DNA from: an uncultured Gammaproteobacteria bacterium
Lineage (GTDB): Bacteria > Pseudomonadota > Gammaproteobacteria > Steroidobacterales > Woeseiaceae
NCBI GenBank assembly: GCA_937899415.1
Contig: CALBPI010000004.1
Location: 1-64,000, forward strand
DNA length: 64,000 nt
Direction of reading: 5' to 3'
In this document: positions 54,004-62,941 of the stretch, piece after piece
Layout of the letters: every line of letters begins with the position of its first letter
How positions within the stretch are numbered: position 1 is the first letter of the stretch
Notes under the pieces: model-generated
What the model was told of the DNA's origin: nothing
Seen by the model: the letters and a program-made list of their open reading frames with translations, nothing else
The model's database searches: none
Position numbers and translations under genes: made by a program

Positions 54004-55221
54004 GTGTCCTCGGTGCGACCCCAATCGACCTCAGCGAGCGACCGCCCGCTGATCTTCCTGCTGGCCGCGATCACCTCGATCGCGCCGCTCGTCATGCAGA
54101 TCTACCTGCCCGCCCTGCCGGGCATCGGTCGCGATCTCGAGGCGAGCAGCCGCGCGGTGCAGCTCACGTTCTCCGCCTTTGTCTTTACAGTCGGGCCCGC
54201 GCAACTGGTGTACGGCCCACTCGCCGATCGCTTTGGCAGGCGCGCGACGGCAATCGCGAGCCTCATCATCTGCCTTGTCGGCACTCTGGCCTGCGCACTG
54301 GCACCGTCCATTGGCGCTCTGGTCGTCGCACGCATCGTGCAGGCCTTCGGCAGTGCGGGCGGCATGGTGGTCACGCGCGCCGTGCTCAGCGACCGCTACG
54401 GCAGCGAAGGCATGGCGGCGCGGTTGTCGTCCGTCATCGTCGTGATCGTAGTGGTGCCCATGATCGCGCCGCTTTTCGGCGGCTATCTCACAGACTGGTA
54501 CGGCTGGCGCAGTGTATTCGCAGCCTCCGGTGTGATGATCGCGGTGGTCACCACGATCGCATTCGCGAAACTGCCCGAGACACGCAAACAGGTGAAAGAC
54601 CCCGAGCCTTTCATCGCGGGCACGCTGTCGCTGCTCAAGAAACCTCTGTTCCTCGTTTACTCGCTGCAGAGCGCGCTCTCGCTGTCCGTGTTCTATACGT
54701 TTATCTCTGTGGTGCCCTACGTCATGGAGAACACGCTGGGCGAGCCACCGACGACCTACGGCAAGTATTTCATCCTGCTGTCGGGTGGCTACATGTTCGG
54801 GACGTTTCTCTCGTCGCGGCTCGCGTCCGAGATCGGCATGCTCAACATGATCCGGATCGGAACGACCCTGGCGCTGGTGGGCGCGCTGGTCATGGTCGTT
54901 TCGGTGTCGACAGGGACCCTGTCGCCCGAGCGCATGTTCCTGCCCATGGTCGTGCTGGCGTTCGCGAACGGTCTGTCTTCGCCGAGCCTGCAAAGCGCGG
55001 CCGTGCTGCAGAGCAAGAATTACGCAGGGACGGCGTCTGGCATCGTCGGCTGCTCGCAACAGCTCATTGCAGGCATTGCAACGCAGGTCGTCGCGCTCTG
55101 GGGGCTCGTGTCACCCCAGCCGATGGCGGTCTTTATCGTCGGCGCGAGCATGGCCATGTTCTCGGCCACGCTGCTACTGCCCGTCCTGATTCGACGCGCA
55201 ATGACGCCGACGACCGACTAG
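54004..55221 (+). CDS. Bcr/CflA-type multidrug MFS transporter
   Basis: 405 residues, twelve helices. GTG 54004 is used. Family features: MQIYLPALPGIGRDLEASS at the first helix end, then QLVYGPLADRFGRR (MFS motif A) and ARIVQAFGSAGGMVVTRAV with DRYG. The Bcr/CflA group exports bicyclomycin, sulfonamides and related drugs. It is followed by a perfect 16-base palindrome and a convergent hypothetical gene. Confidence 0.93.
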   Translation: MSSVRPQSTSASDRPLIFLLAAITSIAPLVMQIYLPALPGIGRDLEASSRAVQLTFSAFVFTVGPAQLVYGPLADRFGRRATAIASLIICLVGTLACALAPSIGALVVARIVQAFGSAGGMVVTRAVLSDRYGSEGMAARLSSVIVVIVVVPMIAPLFGGYLTDWYGWRSVFAASGVMIAVVTTIAFAKLPETRKQVKDPEPFIAGTLSLLKKPLFLVYSLQSALSLSVFYTFISVVPYVMENTLGEPPTTYGKYFILLSGGYMFGTFLSSRLASEIGMLNMIRIGTTLALVGALVMVVSVSTGTLSPERMFLPMVVLAFANGLSSPSLQSAAVLQSKNYAGTASGIVGCSQQLIAGIATQVVALWGLVSPQPMAVFIVGASMAMFSATLLLPVLIRRAMTPTTD

Positions 55222-55226
55222 TGCTT

Positions 55227-55242
55227 GGCGCCCCGGGGCGCC
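55227..55242. repeat. 16-bp perfect GC palindrome between convergent genes
   Basis: GGCGCCCC joined to GGGGCGCC, five bases after the Bcr/CflA stop and 14 before the convergent stop. No T-run follows, so it is a poor terminator on its own. Confidence 0.5.
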
Positions 55243-55255
55243 CGGTGTGATTCGC

Positions 55256-55648
55256 CTAGTGGCGGGACAGAAAGTCCGGTACGCCGTCCTTACCCTCGGC
55301 CTTCTCGGACTGGGGCTCGGCCGCGACATCGACGATCCGCAGATGCACGGGGTGATCAGCAGCCATGACGTCGGCGTACATGTTCACGATTTCGCAGCCA
55401 AAGCGGGCTGCCTCGGCCGGCGACATTTTGCGAATCGTGGCCACAATGGGGTTTTCGTTGTTGACGGGGCGGCGCGCTGTGAGCCGCTTACGCATGCGGT
55501 TGAACTGGTCGCGGATACTGTCGGGCAGCTCGTCTGAGGCCAGGTGCTCTAAGGTGTCTACCCAAGCCTTGGTGAGCCGAGTTTTTGCGTTCTCGTGGCT
55601 GGTCAGGATGACCAGGGCCTCGTGAAACGAGTTTTTTATGGCCGACAT
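55256..55648 (-). CDS. Hypothetical protein, soluble, helical
   Basis: 130 residues, not recognised. ATG 55648 follows GGGGGTTTT. It is charged and helical, with no signal or membrane segment (SFHEALVILTSHENAK, RDQFNRMRKRLTARRP, MSPAEAARFGCEIVNMYADV). The C-terminal 25 residues are acidic and low-complexity. Codon use looks normal for the window, supporting a real gene. The roughly 190-bp gap to ileS has a small GCCC-tttc-GGGC hairpin (near 55681) and nothing else recognised. Confidence 0.7.
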   Translation of the reverse strand: MSAIKNSFHEALVILTSHENAKTRLTKAWVDTLEHLASDELPDSIRDQFNRMRKRLTARRPVNNENPIVATIRKMSPAEAARFGCEIVNMYADVMAADHPVHLRIVDVAAEPQSEKAEGKDGVPDFLSRH

Positions 55649-55841
55649 AAAACCCCCGCGATAGCTCGCGTGTTCTTTTTGCCCTTTCGGGCTTTGAGGT
55701 CGGGCATCGATGGTCGCTCAAGGATTCGGCGTCGCGATCCTGGACCGGACCGCTGGGACACCGACAGCAACACCGAGTGCGTGACTCTCCCCTTCACTCA
55801 AACTTATAGCAGGTTTTTCGAAGACCCTGCAAGCAGCGGGC

Positions 55842-58800
55842 CTAAGCCCCCGATAAGCGACTGATCTCTATGTCCCAACGCGCAGATTCGAGCGATCCCT
55901 GGGCCTCGAAAGCGCCCGTCTGACCGACCTCCCAGGCCTCGGCCAGCGTCTCCGACATGAGCAGCTCCCGGTATTCGGCCAGTGCGGCCTCAACCGCCGC
56001 ATCACCCGAAACGCCGAGCCGGATCCGGTCCTCGACCTCGAGCCCGGCCTGCTTGCGCGCCTCCTGGACCGTGCGGATGAGCTCCCGAGCCAGGCCCTCG
56101 CGGCGCAGATCATCATCAAGGGCAGTATCGAGGCCCACGAGGTAGCCGGCCTCCTCGGCCGAGGCATAGCCTGCGGCTGAGGCCGTCTCCACAAGGCAGT
56201 CCTCGGCACCGAGCGTCAGCGTGTCGCCCTCGACGTCGAGTTCGAAGGTGTCGCCTGCAGCCACGGCCGTGGCGATGTGCTCACCATCGGCCGCGTCGAG
56301 CGCTGCCCGGATTTTCGGCACCAGTTTGCCGAACTTCTTGCCCACAACGGGCAAGTTCGGCTTGATGCGGTAGTCGACGAGGCTCGCGTCGCGGGCGACG
56401 GGTTCGATCGACTTCACGTTGAGCTCGTCCTCGATCTGCTCGCGGTGCGACAGCACGGCCGCCATCGCAGCCTCGCTGGGTGCCCGCACGAGTGCACGCG
56501 CCAGCGGCTGACGCGTGCGGACGCCGCTCTGCGATCGCGCGGCACGACCGAGGCCCACCACCTTCTGTACGACATCGATCTCGTAGAGCAGGTCGTCGTC
56601 AATCAGCGCGGCATCGACCTCGGGCCACCCGGCCATGTGCACACTGTCGGGTGCCGTCGCGTGCACGCGCCGCACGAGGTTCTGGTAGAGCGATTCGGCC
56701 AGGAACGGGGTGAACGGCGCCAACATGTACGTCAGCGACGACAGGCACTCGTAGAGCGTGTGGTAGGCCGCGCGCTTGTCATCACCGTCAGCGGCTTTCC
56801 AGAAACGACGCCGGTTGCGGCGCACGTACCAGTTCGAGAGCTGGTCGACGAAGGACTCGATGGCCACACCGGCCGCCTGCGCATCGTAGCGCTCAAGCGC
56901 CTCGGTCACGTCTGCCAGCGTGCGCTGCTTCAAGGCAATGGCCCAGCGGTCGATCTCGGGTCGCGACGCAGGCGCGCTGCGGTTCGTGTAGTCGACCTCC
57001 TCGAGCCGCGCGTAGAGCACGAAAAACGCGTAGGTGTTCCAGAGCGTGTTGACGAAAGAGCTCGCAACGTCGGCAACGATGTCGACCGAGATGCGCTTCT
57101 GCACGTCGGGCGCGACGCGCGCGAGGAAGTACCAGCGCAGCGGATCGGCGCCGACAGCGTCGAACACCTCGTAGGGGTTCAATATGTTGCCCAGCGACTT
57201 CGACATCTTCTTGCCGTCAGCGTCGACGATGTGGCTCAGGCAGATCACGTTCTTGTAGGCGACGCTGTCCGACACGAGTGTGGCGATCGCGTGCAGCGTG
57301 TAGAACCAGCCACGCGTCTGGTCGATGGCCTCACAAATGTAGTCGGCCGGGAAATGCGCTTCGAAGTGTTCGGCGTTTTCGAATGGGTAGTGCCACTGCG
57401 CGTAGCTCATGGCGCCCGAGTCGAACCAGCAGTCGATGACTTCGGGAACGCGGGTCCAGGTCTTGCCGTCGAGCTCGAACGTGATGTCGTCAACTGCAGG
57501 GCGGTGCAGATCAAGCTCGGACAAATCACGCCCCGCGAGATCAGCAAGCTCACCCACAGAACCCACGCACTTGAAGTTGCCGTCGCCATCCGTCCAGACG
57601 GGCAGCGGCGTACCCCAGAAGCGCTCGCGCGAAAGCGCCCAGTCAACGTTGTTCTCGAGCCAGTTACCGAAACGCCCCTCGCGGATCGTCTCGGGCACCC
57701 AGTCGATCTCGCGGTTGAGCTCGACCATGCGGTCCTTCACCTGGGTCGTGCGGATGTACCAGGCGTTCTTGGCGTAGTAGATGATCGGGTCGCCCGTGCG
57801 CCAGCCGAACGGGTAGTTATGAAGGTAGCGCTCGGCGCGGAACAGGTCGCCACGCGCTTTGAGCAGCTTCATGAGCACGGGGTCGGCGTCCTTGAAGAAC
57901 AGCCCCGCCACAGGCTCCACAGCCTCAACGAAGTGCCCGTCAAGACCGACGCCGTGCAGGATCGGCAGGCCGTTGGCCTGGCCCAGCGCGAGATCGTCGA
58001 CACCGTAAGCCGGCGCCGTGTGCACGATGCCCGTACCGTCCTCAACGCTCACAAAGTCTGCGTGCCAGACGCGGAACGCCGGGCAGTCGGCATCCACCTC
58101 GAGGTAGTCAAACAGGCGCTGATAGGTCTTGCCGAGAAGCTCGGCGCCTTTCACGGTCTTCTCAACGCTGTGCTCGGCATCACCGAACACGCGCTCGCGC
58201 AGCGCGCTGGCCACGATCAGCGTCTCGTCACCATGGCGCACGTAGTCGTAGTCGATGTCTTCGCCCACGGCCAGCGCGAGGTTAGACGGCAGCGTCCAGG
58301 GCGTCGTCGTCCAGACGAGAAACGCCGTGTTGTCCTCGTCGATGAGTTTGAAGCGCACGAAGATCGAGGGGTCCTCGACCTCGCGGTAACCCTGAGCCAG
58401 CTCGTGCGACGACAGCGTCGCCCCGATGCGCGGGTCGTAAGGCACGACCTTGTAACCGCGGTAGATCAGACCCTGGTCCCAGATCTTTTGCAGCAGCGAC
58501 CACACCGACTCGATGTAGGCGTTGTCGAGCGTGTAGTAGGCCTCATCGAGATTGACCCAGAATCCCATGCGCTCGGTCATCTGCTCCCAGTCGCCGATGT
58601 AGGTCATCACCGACTCGCGACAACGGCGCGTGAACGCCTCGATCCCGACCTTGGACTCGATCTCCGACTTGTCGAAGATGCCGAGCTGCTTTTCGATCTC
58701 GTGCTCGACGGGCAACCCGTGTGTATCCCAGCCCGCCTTCCGCGGCACGTGGTAGCCCTGCATGGTCTTGAAGCGCGGGAACACGTCCTTGAAGGTGCGG

Positions 58801-58985
58801 GCCAGCACGTGGTGGATGCCCGGCTTGCCATTGGCCGTGGGCGGGCCCTCGTTGAAGCTGTAGCGCGGCTTGCCCTCGGTCTGTGCGAGGCTCTTGGCGA
58901 ACGTGTCGTTGTCACGCCAGAAGTCGAGCACGTCCTGCTCAAGCCTGGGGCCGTCGTAGCGGCCTTTGATCGGGTCGAATGTCAT
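55842..58985 (-). CDS. ileS: Isoleucyl-tRNA synthetase, type 2 (eukaryotic-like), with swapped HIGH motif
   Basis: Charges tRNA-Ile with isoleucine. About 1047 residues; ATG 58985 (MTFDPIKGRYDGP) follows GCGAGGACGAG. The length and the RKAGWDTHGLPVEHEIEKQLGI segment place it in type 2 (IleRS2), the form less sensitive to mupirocin. The class I HIGH motif is replaced by GIHH (residues 56-59, in KPGIHHVLARTFKD). KMSKS is intact (KKMSKSLGN, about residue 593). An editing domain and an anticodon-binding C-terminal part are present. It is preceded by a T-box leader. Only one ileS is in the window; whether a type 1 copy exists elsewhere is unknown. Confidence 0.96.
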   Translation of the reverse strand: MTFDPIKGRYDGPRLEQDVLDFWRDNDTFAKSLAQTEGKPRYSFNEGPPTANGKPGIHHVLARTFKDVFPRFKTMQGYHVPRKAGWDTHGLPVEHEIEKQLGIFDKSEIESKVGIEAFTRRCRESVMTYIGDWEQMTERMGFWVNLDEAYYTLDNAYIESVWSLLQKIWDQGLIYRGYKVVPYDPRIGATLSSHELAQGYREVEDPSIFVRFKLIDEDNTAFLVWTTTPWTLPSNLALAVGEDIDYDYVRHGDETLIVASALRERVFGDAEHSVEKTVKGAELLGKTYQRLFDYLEVDADCPAFRVWHADFVSVEDGTGIVHTAPAYGVDDLALGQANGLPILHGVGLDGHFVEAVEPVAGLFFKDADPVLMKLLKARGDLFRAERYLHNYPFGWRTGDPIIYYAKNAWYIRTTQVKDRMVELNREIDWVPETIREGRFGNWLENNVDWALSRERFWGTPLPVWTDGDGNFKCVGSVGELADLAGRDLSELDLHRPAVDDITFELDGKTWTRVPEVIDCWFDSGAMSYAQWHYPFENAEHFEAHFPADYICEAIDQTRGWFYTLHAIATLVSDSVAYKNVICLSHIVDADGKKMSKSLGNILNPYEVFDAVGADPLRWYFLARVAPDVQKRISVDIVADVASSFVNTLWNTYAFFVLYARLEEVDYTNRSAPASRPEIDRWAIALKQRTLADVTEALERYDAQAAGVAIESFVDQLSNWYVRRNRRRFWKAADGDDKRAAYHTLYECLSSLTYMLAPFTPFLAESLYQNLVRRVHATAPDSVHMAGWPEVDAALIDDDLLYEIDVVQKVVGLGRAARSQSGVRTRQPLARALVRAPSEAAMAAVLSHREQIEDELNVKSIEPVARDASLVDYRIKPNLPVVGKKFGKLVPKIRAALDAADGEHIATAVAAGDTFELDVEGDTLTLGAEDCLVETASAAGYASAEEAGYLVGLDTALDDDLRREGLARELIRTVQEARKQAGLEVEDRIRLGVSGDAAVEAALAEYRELLMSETLAEAWEVGQTGAFEAQGSLESARWDIEISRLSGA

Positions 58986-59007
58986 GGTCTCGTCCTCGCC
59001 CGGGCAC

Positions 59008-59043
59008 AAAAAACCCCGGGCGCCTTAACTAAAGCGTCCGGGG
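59008..59043 (-). terminator. T-box terminator hairpin before ileS
   Basis: CCCCGG-a-CGC pairs with GCG-c-CCGGGG around a TTTAGTTAAG loop, followed by six T. Its 5' arm also belongs to the antiterminator, so the two structures exclude each other. Confidence 0.88.
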
Positions 59044-59272
59044 CGGAATTCCGCGGTACCACCCGGTTTCGCGGCGCACTCGCGCGCACCGCCTCTGTGG
59101 GTACGAGACCCGGTCCGTGTCGGGAACCAACCGTCGCCATCTACTGCCCGCTATCGGGTTTCGGGGCGCCGCTCGAGGGAGATGTTCAGGTCCGGCGCAG
59201 GCGCGGGACTCTCACCGTCTCCCGCTCGCTTAAGCCTGCGTGATCGGCCCTACTGGCCCTGTCATCGCCTTC
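59008..59272 (-). ncRNA. T-box riboswitch (isoleucine) upstream of ileS
   Basis: Leader RNA that reads the charging state of tRNA-Ile and controls transcription of ileS. On the minus strand, in order: AGUA S-turn (5' side of the specifier loop), a stem GCAGGC/GCCTGC with an inner stem GCGGGA/TCCCGC and GGTGAGAG loop (59206-59216 region), then GAAC followed by the specifier AUC at 59183-59181 (an Ile codon). A stem III GCGGTGCGC/GTGCGCCGC follows. The T-box proper GGGTGGTACCGCGG is at 59064-59051, with the UGGUACC bulge that would pair with the tRNA acceptor end. The antiterminator pairs CCGGG with CCCGG; the competing terminator pairs CCCCGG (59043-59038) with CCGGGG (59019-59014) and ends in six T (59013-59008). 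A -10-like TAAGAT is at 59284-59279. Confidence 0.92.
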
Positions 59273-59441
59273 GCCGCGATCTTAGCGCGCTCTCACAACC
59301 AAAGCGAGACCGTGAGGCAACCAAACCACGATGCCGGCCACCGGTCGGCGCCCCCTCAGTTGTAGGTGTGTCGGGCGACTGGCACACCCCCACCGCAAAG
59401 GCCGACTGGCACCACAACACCCCACCCGCGATACTGCGGGA

Positions 59442-60410
59442 ATGCCCACGTTCCCAGAACCAACCCAATTCGCCACCAACGGCATCACCCTCGGCGTCCA
59501 CCTGGCCGGCGACCCCACTTCGCCCCCCGTAATTCTGTGCCACGGCTTCCCCGAGATCGCCTATTCCTGGCGCCACCAGGTCGCGCCGCTCGTCGAGGCC
59601 GGCTACCGCTTTGTCGCCCCGGACCAGCGCGGCTACGCGGGCAGCAGCCAACCGGAATCCGTCGAGGCCTACGATGTCTTCCACCTCATGGACGACCTGT
59701 GCGGCCTGCTCGACGCACTGGGCCACGAGGACGCCGTGTTTGTCGGCCACGACTGGGGCGCGCTCTTGCTCTGGCAGATGGCCCTCATGCGCCCGGAACG
59801 CATGCGCGGCTACATTGCGCTGAACATTCCCTTCGCGCCGCGCCGCGACATCGACCCCATGGTCATGTCACGGCAGGTTCTGGGTGACGACTTCTACATC
59901 GTCAACTTCCAGGACTCCGACGAGGCCGACCGGGCTTTTGATGCCAACCCCGAGCGCTTCCTGCGCGCCATGTACCGGCGTTTACCGGCTACACGTGCCG
60001 CGTTCGATGCCACGCCGCCCGAGGCCCGGCATGCCTTCAGCATGCTTCGGGAGATGCGTAAGACCGAGCTGCCGGGCGCGCCGTTGTTCGACGACGAGGA
60101 GCTCGCGATTTATGTCAAAGCCTTCAGGCAATCGGGTTTCACGCCACCGATCAACTGGTACCGCAACTGGACCCGTAACTGGGCCCTGACCGAGGACGTC
60201 GAGCAGCGCGTGCGCGTGCCCACGCTGTTCATCGGTGCCGACGACGACGTCCTCATCGCGCCGGCCCACATCGAGACCATGCGGCGCTACGTCGATGATC
60301 TCGAAGTGCACGTGCTCGAGAACTGCGGGCACTGGACCCAGCAGGAGCACCCCGACACCGTGAACCAACTGATGCTCGACTGGCTCGGCAAGCGCTACCC
60401 AGCGCGGTGA
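59442..60410 (+). CDS. Alpha/beta hydrolase, epoxide hydrolase-like
   Basis: 322 residues from ATG 59442 (MPTFPEPTQFATNGI); the longer frame from 59331 is not needed. Oxyanion-hole motif HGFPE (34-38), nucleophile Asp104 in VGHDWGALL, and the catalytic His in ENCGHWTQQEHP near the C-terminus are typical of soluble epoxide hydrolases and haloalkane dehalogenase relatives; HGFPE and the cap with NWYRNW favour an epoxide hydrolase. The 166 bases between the T-box promoter and this gene show no other feature. Confidence 0.9.
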   Translation: MPTFPEPTQFATNGITLGVHLAGDPTSPPVILCHGFPEIAYSWRHQVAPLVEAGYRFVAPDQRGYAGSSQPESVEAYDVFHLMDDLCGLLDALGHEDAVFVGHDWGALLLWQMALMRPERMRGYIALNIPFAPRRDIDPMVMSRQVLGDDFYIVNFQDSDEADRAFDANPERFLRAMYRRLPATRAAFDATPPEARHAFSMLREMRKTELPGAPLFDDEELAIYVKAFRQSGFTPPINWYRNWTRNWALTEDVEQRVRVPTLFIGADDDVLIAPAHIETMRRYVDDLEVHVLENCGHWTQQEHPDTVNQLMLDWLGKRYPAR

Positions 60411-60475
60411 CGCGCGCCTGCATCTGACGGGCTCGATTCTTCGAAATCACTGATAATTCAGCGATTTCCGAACCT

Positions 60476-61234
60476 ATGAACACTCAACCGACCTACGCGT
60501 TCGTCGCGGGCGCAAGCCGCGGTATCGGCGCTGGCTTCGCCCGAACGCTGGCAGAACGTCCTGGCGTCGAGCGCCTCTTCGTCGCGGCGCGGAAGCCCGA
60601 TGAGAGCGACGCCATCGCGGCACTGCGCAACGCCCACGGTGAGCGCATCGTGCCCGTGACGCTCGACATCGCAGACGCCGACAGTGTCGCAGCCGCGGCA
60701 GCCGCCGTGGCCGAGCATACCGACCGGCTCGACTGGGTCCTCAATACCATCGGTTTGCTGCACGCGGGCGACATGCAGCCCGAACGGCGGCTCGAAGACG
60801 TCGATGCCGGTAATATCCAGCGCAGTTTTGCGGTCAACGCCGTTGGACCACTGCTGCTCGTCAAGCACCTGGCCCGGTTGTTACCGCGCCGCGAGCCCTG
60901 CACGGTCGCCACGCTGTCGGCCCGCGTCGGCAGCATCAGCGACAACCGGCTCGGCGGCTGGTACGCCTACCGGGCGGCCAAGGCCGCGCAGAACATGCTG
61001 ACGAAGACGCTGTCGATTGAGCTGGCCCGCCGCTACCGCAAGGTGCGCTGCGTGGCCCTGCACCCGGGAACAGTCGCGACCGACCTGAGTGCACCGTTCC
61101 GCGGCAACGTCGGTAACGACAAGCTGTTTGATGTAGCGCAGTCCGTGAATTATCTGCTGACTGTATTGGACCAACTCGATGATGACGACAACGGCAAATT
61201 CTTCGCCTGGGATGGCCAGGAAATTCCCTGGTAG
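60476..61234 (+). CDS. Short-chain dehydrogenase/reductase (C-factor-like)
   Basis: 252 residues. Rossmann motif GASRGIG (12-18) and catalytic Tyr/Lys in YAYRAAKAAQNM. NTIGLLHAGDMQPE replaces the usual NNAG; such forms with the C-factor (CsgA) subgroup act on carbonyl substrates with NAD(P). The substrate is unknown. Its 3' end overlaps the DUF547 gene by 23 bases. Confidence 0.9.
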   Translation: MNTQPTYAFVAGASRGIGAGFARTLAERPGVERLFVAARKPDESDAIAALRNAHGERIVPVTLDIADADSVAAAAAAVAEHTDRLDWVLNTIGLLHAGDMQPERRLEDVDAGNIQRSFAVNAVGPLLLVKHLARLLPRREPCTVATLSARVGSISDNRLGGWYAYRAAKAAQNMLTKTLSIELARRYRKVRCVALHPGTVATDLSAPFRGNVGNDKLFDVAQSVNYLLTVLDQLDDDDNGKFFAWDGQEIPW

Positions 61235-61961
61235 CCTGCTGGCACTTGCGCTTGCGCTGTTCGCGCCGACGCTGGCCGCCGAACCCGCTGAGGTATTCGC
61301 GCCCTTCGGCGAACTGCTCGCGGCGAGTGTGACGGAGGGTGACGTCGACTACCCGGCGTTCGCCGGTTCGTCCGAGTTCGCCAGCATGATGGCCGCGCTG
61401 GCGAAAACGGCGCCCGCGCCCTCGGCCAGTGGCGACGAGAAACTCGCCTTCTACATCAACGCTTACAACGCCACGTCCATCCAGGGCATTCTCGACGGCT
61501 ACTCGCCAAGCACGCTCTGGGGTCGCCTGCGCTTCTTCAAGCGCCGCGAGTACGCATTGCTCAACACCTCGATGACGCTGTTCGAACTCGAGCACGATTT
61601 CATCATCGCCGCCGGTGACCCGCGTATTCATTTTGCGATTGTATGCTCCTCGAAGTCCTGCCCGCCGCTGCAAAGCTGGCTTTTCGATGGCGCTTCGCTC
61701 GGCACGCAACTCGACGAGGTCACCGCTGCGTTTATCAACAACCCGGCCAGCAACCGTTTCGACATCGAGCGCCGCAAAGCCGACCTGTCGCGCATCTTTG
61801 ATTGGTATGAGGACGAATTCGAAACTGCGGGCGGAAGTCTGCAGGGCTACCTCGCGCAGTACGTCACCGACGACCGCCTGCGCGAAAGCCTCGAAAATGA
61901 CGACTGGGACCTGGACTTCCAGGACTACGACTGGAGCCTTAACGGCACCAAGCTGCCCTGA
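61212..61961 (+). CDS. DUF547 exported protein
   Basis: 249 residues from ATG 61212, which opens a signal peptide ([22 protein letters not shown]) inside the end of the SDR gene. DUF547 signatures: [16 protein letters not shown] and [15 protein letters not shown], with [21 protein letters not shown]-like segment (here [17 protein letters not shown]). The conserved Asn and Cys recall papain-like folds, but activity has not been shown to my knowledge. It lies 28 bases before msrP. Confidence 0.9.
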   Translation: MARKFPGSLLALALALFAPTLAAEPAEVFAPFGELLAASVTEGDVDYPAFAGSSEFASMMAALAKTAPAPSASGDEKLAFYINAYNATSIQGILDGYSPSTLWGRLRFFKRREYALLNTSMTLFELEHDFIIAAGDPRIHFAIVCSSKSCPPLQSWLFDGASLGTQLDEVTAAFINNPASNRFDIERRKADLSRIFDWYEDEFETAGGSLQGYLAQYVTDDRLRESLENDDWDLDFQDYDWSLNGTKLP

Positions 61962-61989
61962 CGGCAGCTCGGCAGCAAAGGACACACGC

Positions 61990-62940
61990 ATGCTCATCAA
62001 ACGGCCCGACCCGATTCGCCCCAGTGAGATCACGAGCGAGTCGAATTACCTGAACCGCCGCCAGCTCATGGCTGGCCTTGCGGCCGGCATCGCGCTGCCC
62101 GCGTGCTCGCCGCAGGCCGCAGAGCTGCCCGCTGAAGGTGAGCTGGCCAACGTCGCCAAGAGCCCCTACTCGACCGACGAGACGCCCAACAGCTATGAGG
62201 ACGTCACGACCTACAACAACTTCTATGAGCTTGGCACGGGCAAGAGCGACCCGGCACGCAACGCCCAGTACCTGAAGCCGCGCCCCTGGAGCATCGAAGT
62301 CAGCGGCGCCGCCGAAAACACGGGCACCTTCGACCTCGAGGACTTCATCAAGCCGCACCAGCTTGAAGAGCGCATCTACCGCCTGCGCTGCGTGGAGGCC
62401 TGGTCCATGGTCGTCCCCTGGGTCGGCATCCCGCTTGGCGACATCCTGAAGCGCTTCAAGCCCACGTCGGACGCCAAGTACGTGGCGTTCAAGCCACTCG
62501 TCGCCCCTGAGCAGCTGCCCGGGCAGCGCTACCGCACACTGGCCTGGCCCTACCGCGAAGGCCTCACGATCGCCGAGGCCATGCACCCGCTGACCATTAT
62601 GGCTGTCGGTGTCTACGGCCGCGTCCTACCCAACCAGAATGGTGCGCCCATGCGACTCGTCGTGCCCTGGAAGTACGGCTTCAAGAGCATCAAGTCGATC
62701 GTCTCGATCAGCTTTGAGCGGAATGAACCGGCCACGAGCTGGAACATGTCGCAGCCGCGCGAGTACGGCTTCTACGCCAACGTAAATCCCGAGGTTGACC
62801 ACCCGCGCTGGTCGCAGGCGACAGAGCGTCGTATTGGCGGCGGCCTGTTCGCACCGCGCATCGACACGCAGCCGTTCAACGGCTACGGCCAGGAGGTTGC
62901 CAGCCTCTACGACGGCCTGGACCTGCGCCGCTACTTCTGA
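61990..62940 (+). CDS. msrP: Protein-methionine-sulfoxide reductase catalytic subunit MsrP (YedY)
   Basis: 316 residues. Molybdenum-dependent periplasmic enzyme that repairs oxidised methionine in envelope proteins. Tat signal with [12 protein letters not shown] (about 22-33). The molybdopterin-ligating Cys is in [10 protein letters not shown] (about residue 134). [46 protein letters not shown] (here in two parts) and the final [10 protein letters not shown] are family signatures. The msrQ gene follows directly, so the standard MsrPQ pair is complete. Confidence 0.97.
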   Translation: MLIKRPDPIRPSEITSESNYLNRRQLMAGLAAGIALPACSPQAAELPAEGELANVAKSPYSTDETPNSYEDVTTYNNFYELGTGKSDPARNAQYLKPRPWSIEVSGAAENTGTFDLEDFIKPHQLEERIYRLRCVEAWSMVVPWVGIPLGDILKRFKPTSDAKYVAFKPLVAPEQLPGQRYRTLAWPYREGLTIAEAMHPLTIMAVGVYGRVLPNQNGAPMRLVVPWKYGFKSIKSIVSISFERNEPATSWNMSQPREYGFYANVNPEVDHPRWSQATERRIGGGLFAPRIDTQPFNGYGQEVASLYDGLDLRRYF

Positions 62941-62941
62941 C

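Noticed and set aside
56277-59243. 988-residue open frame on the plus strand opposite ileS
   Set aside because: It is antisense to a clearly conserved isoleucyl-tRNA synthetase, has no recognisable domain, and reflects high GC lowering stop-codon frequency.
59008-59272. Leader-peptide attenuator instead of T-box
   Set aside because: No short frame with Ile codons precedes the terminator, while the specifier loop, T-box bulge and antiterminator are all in place.
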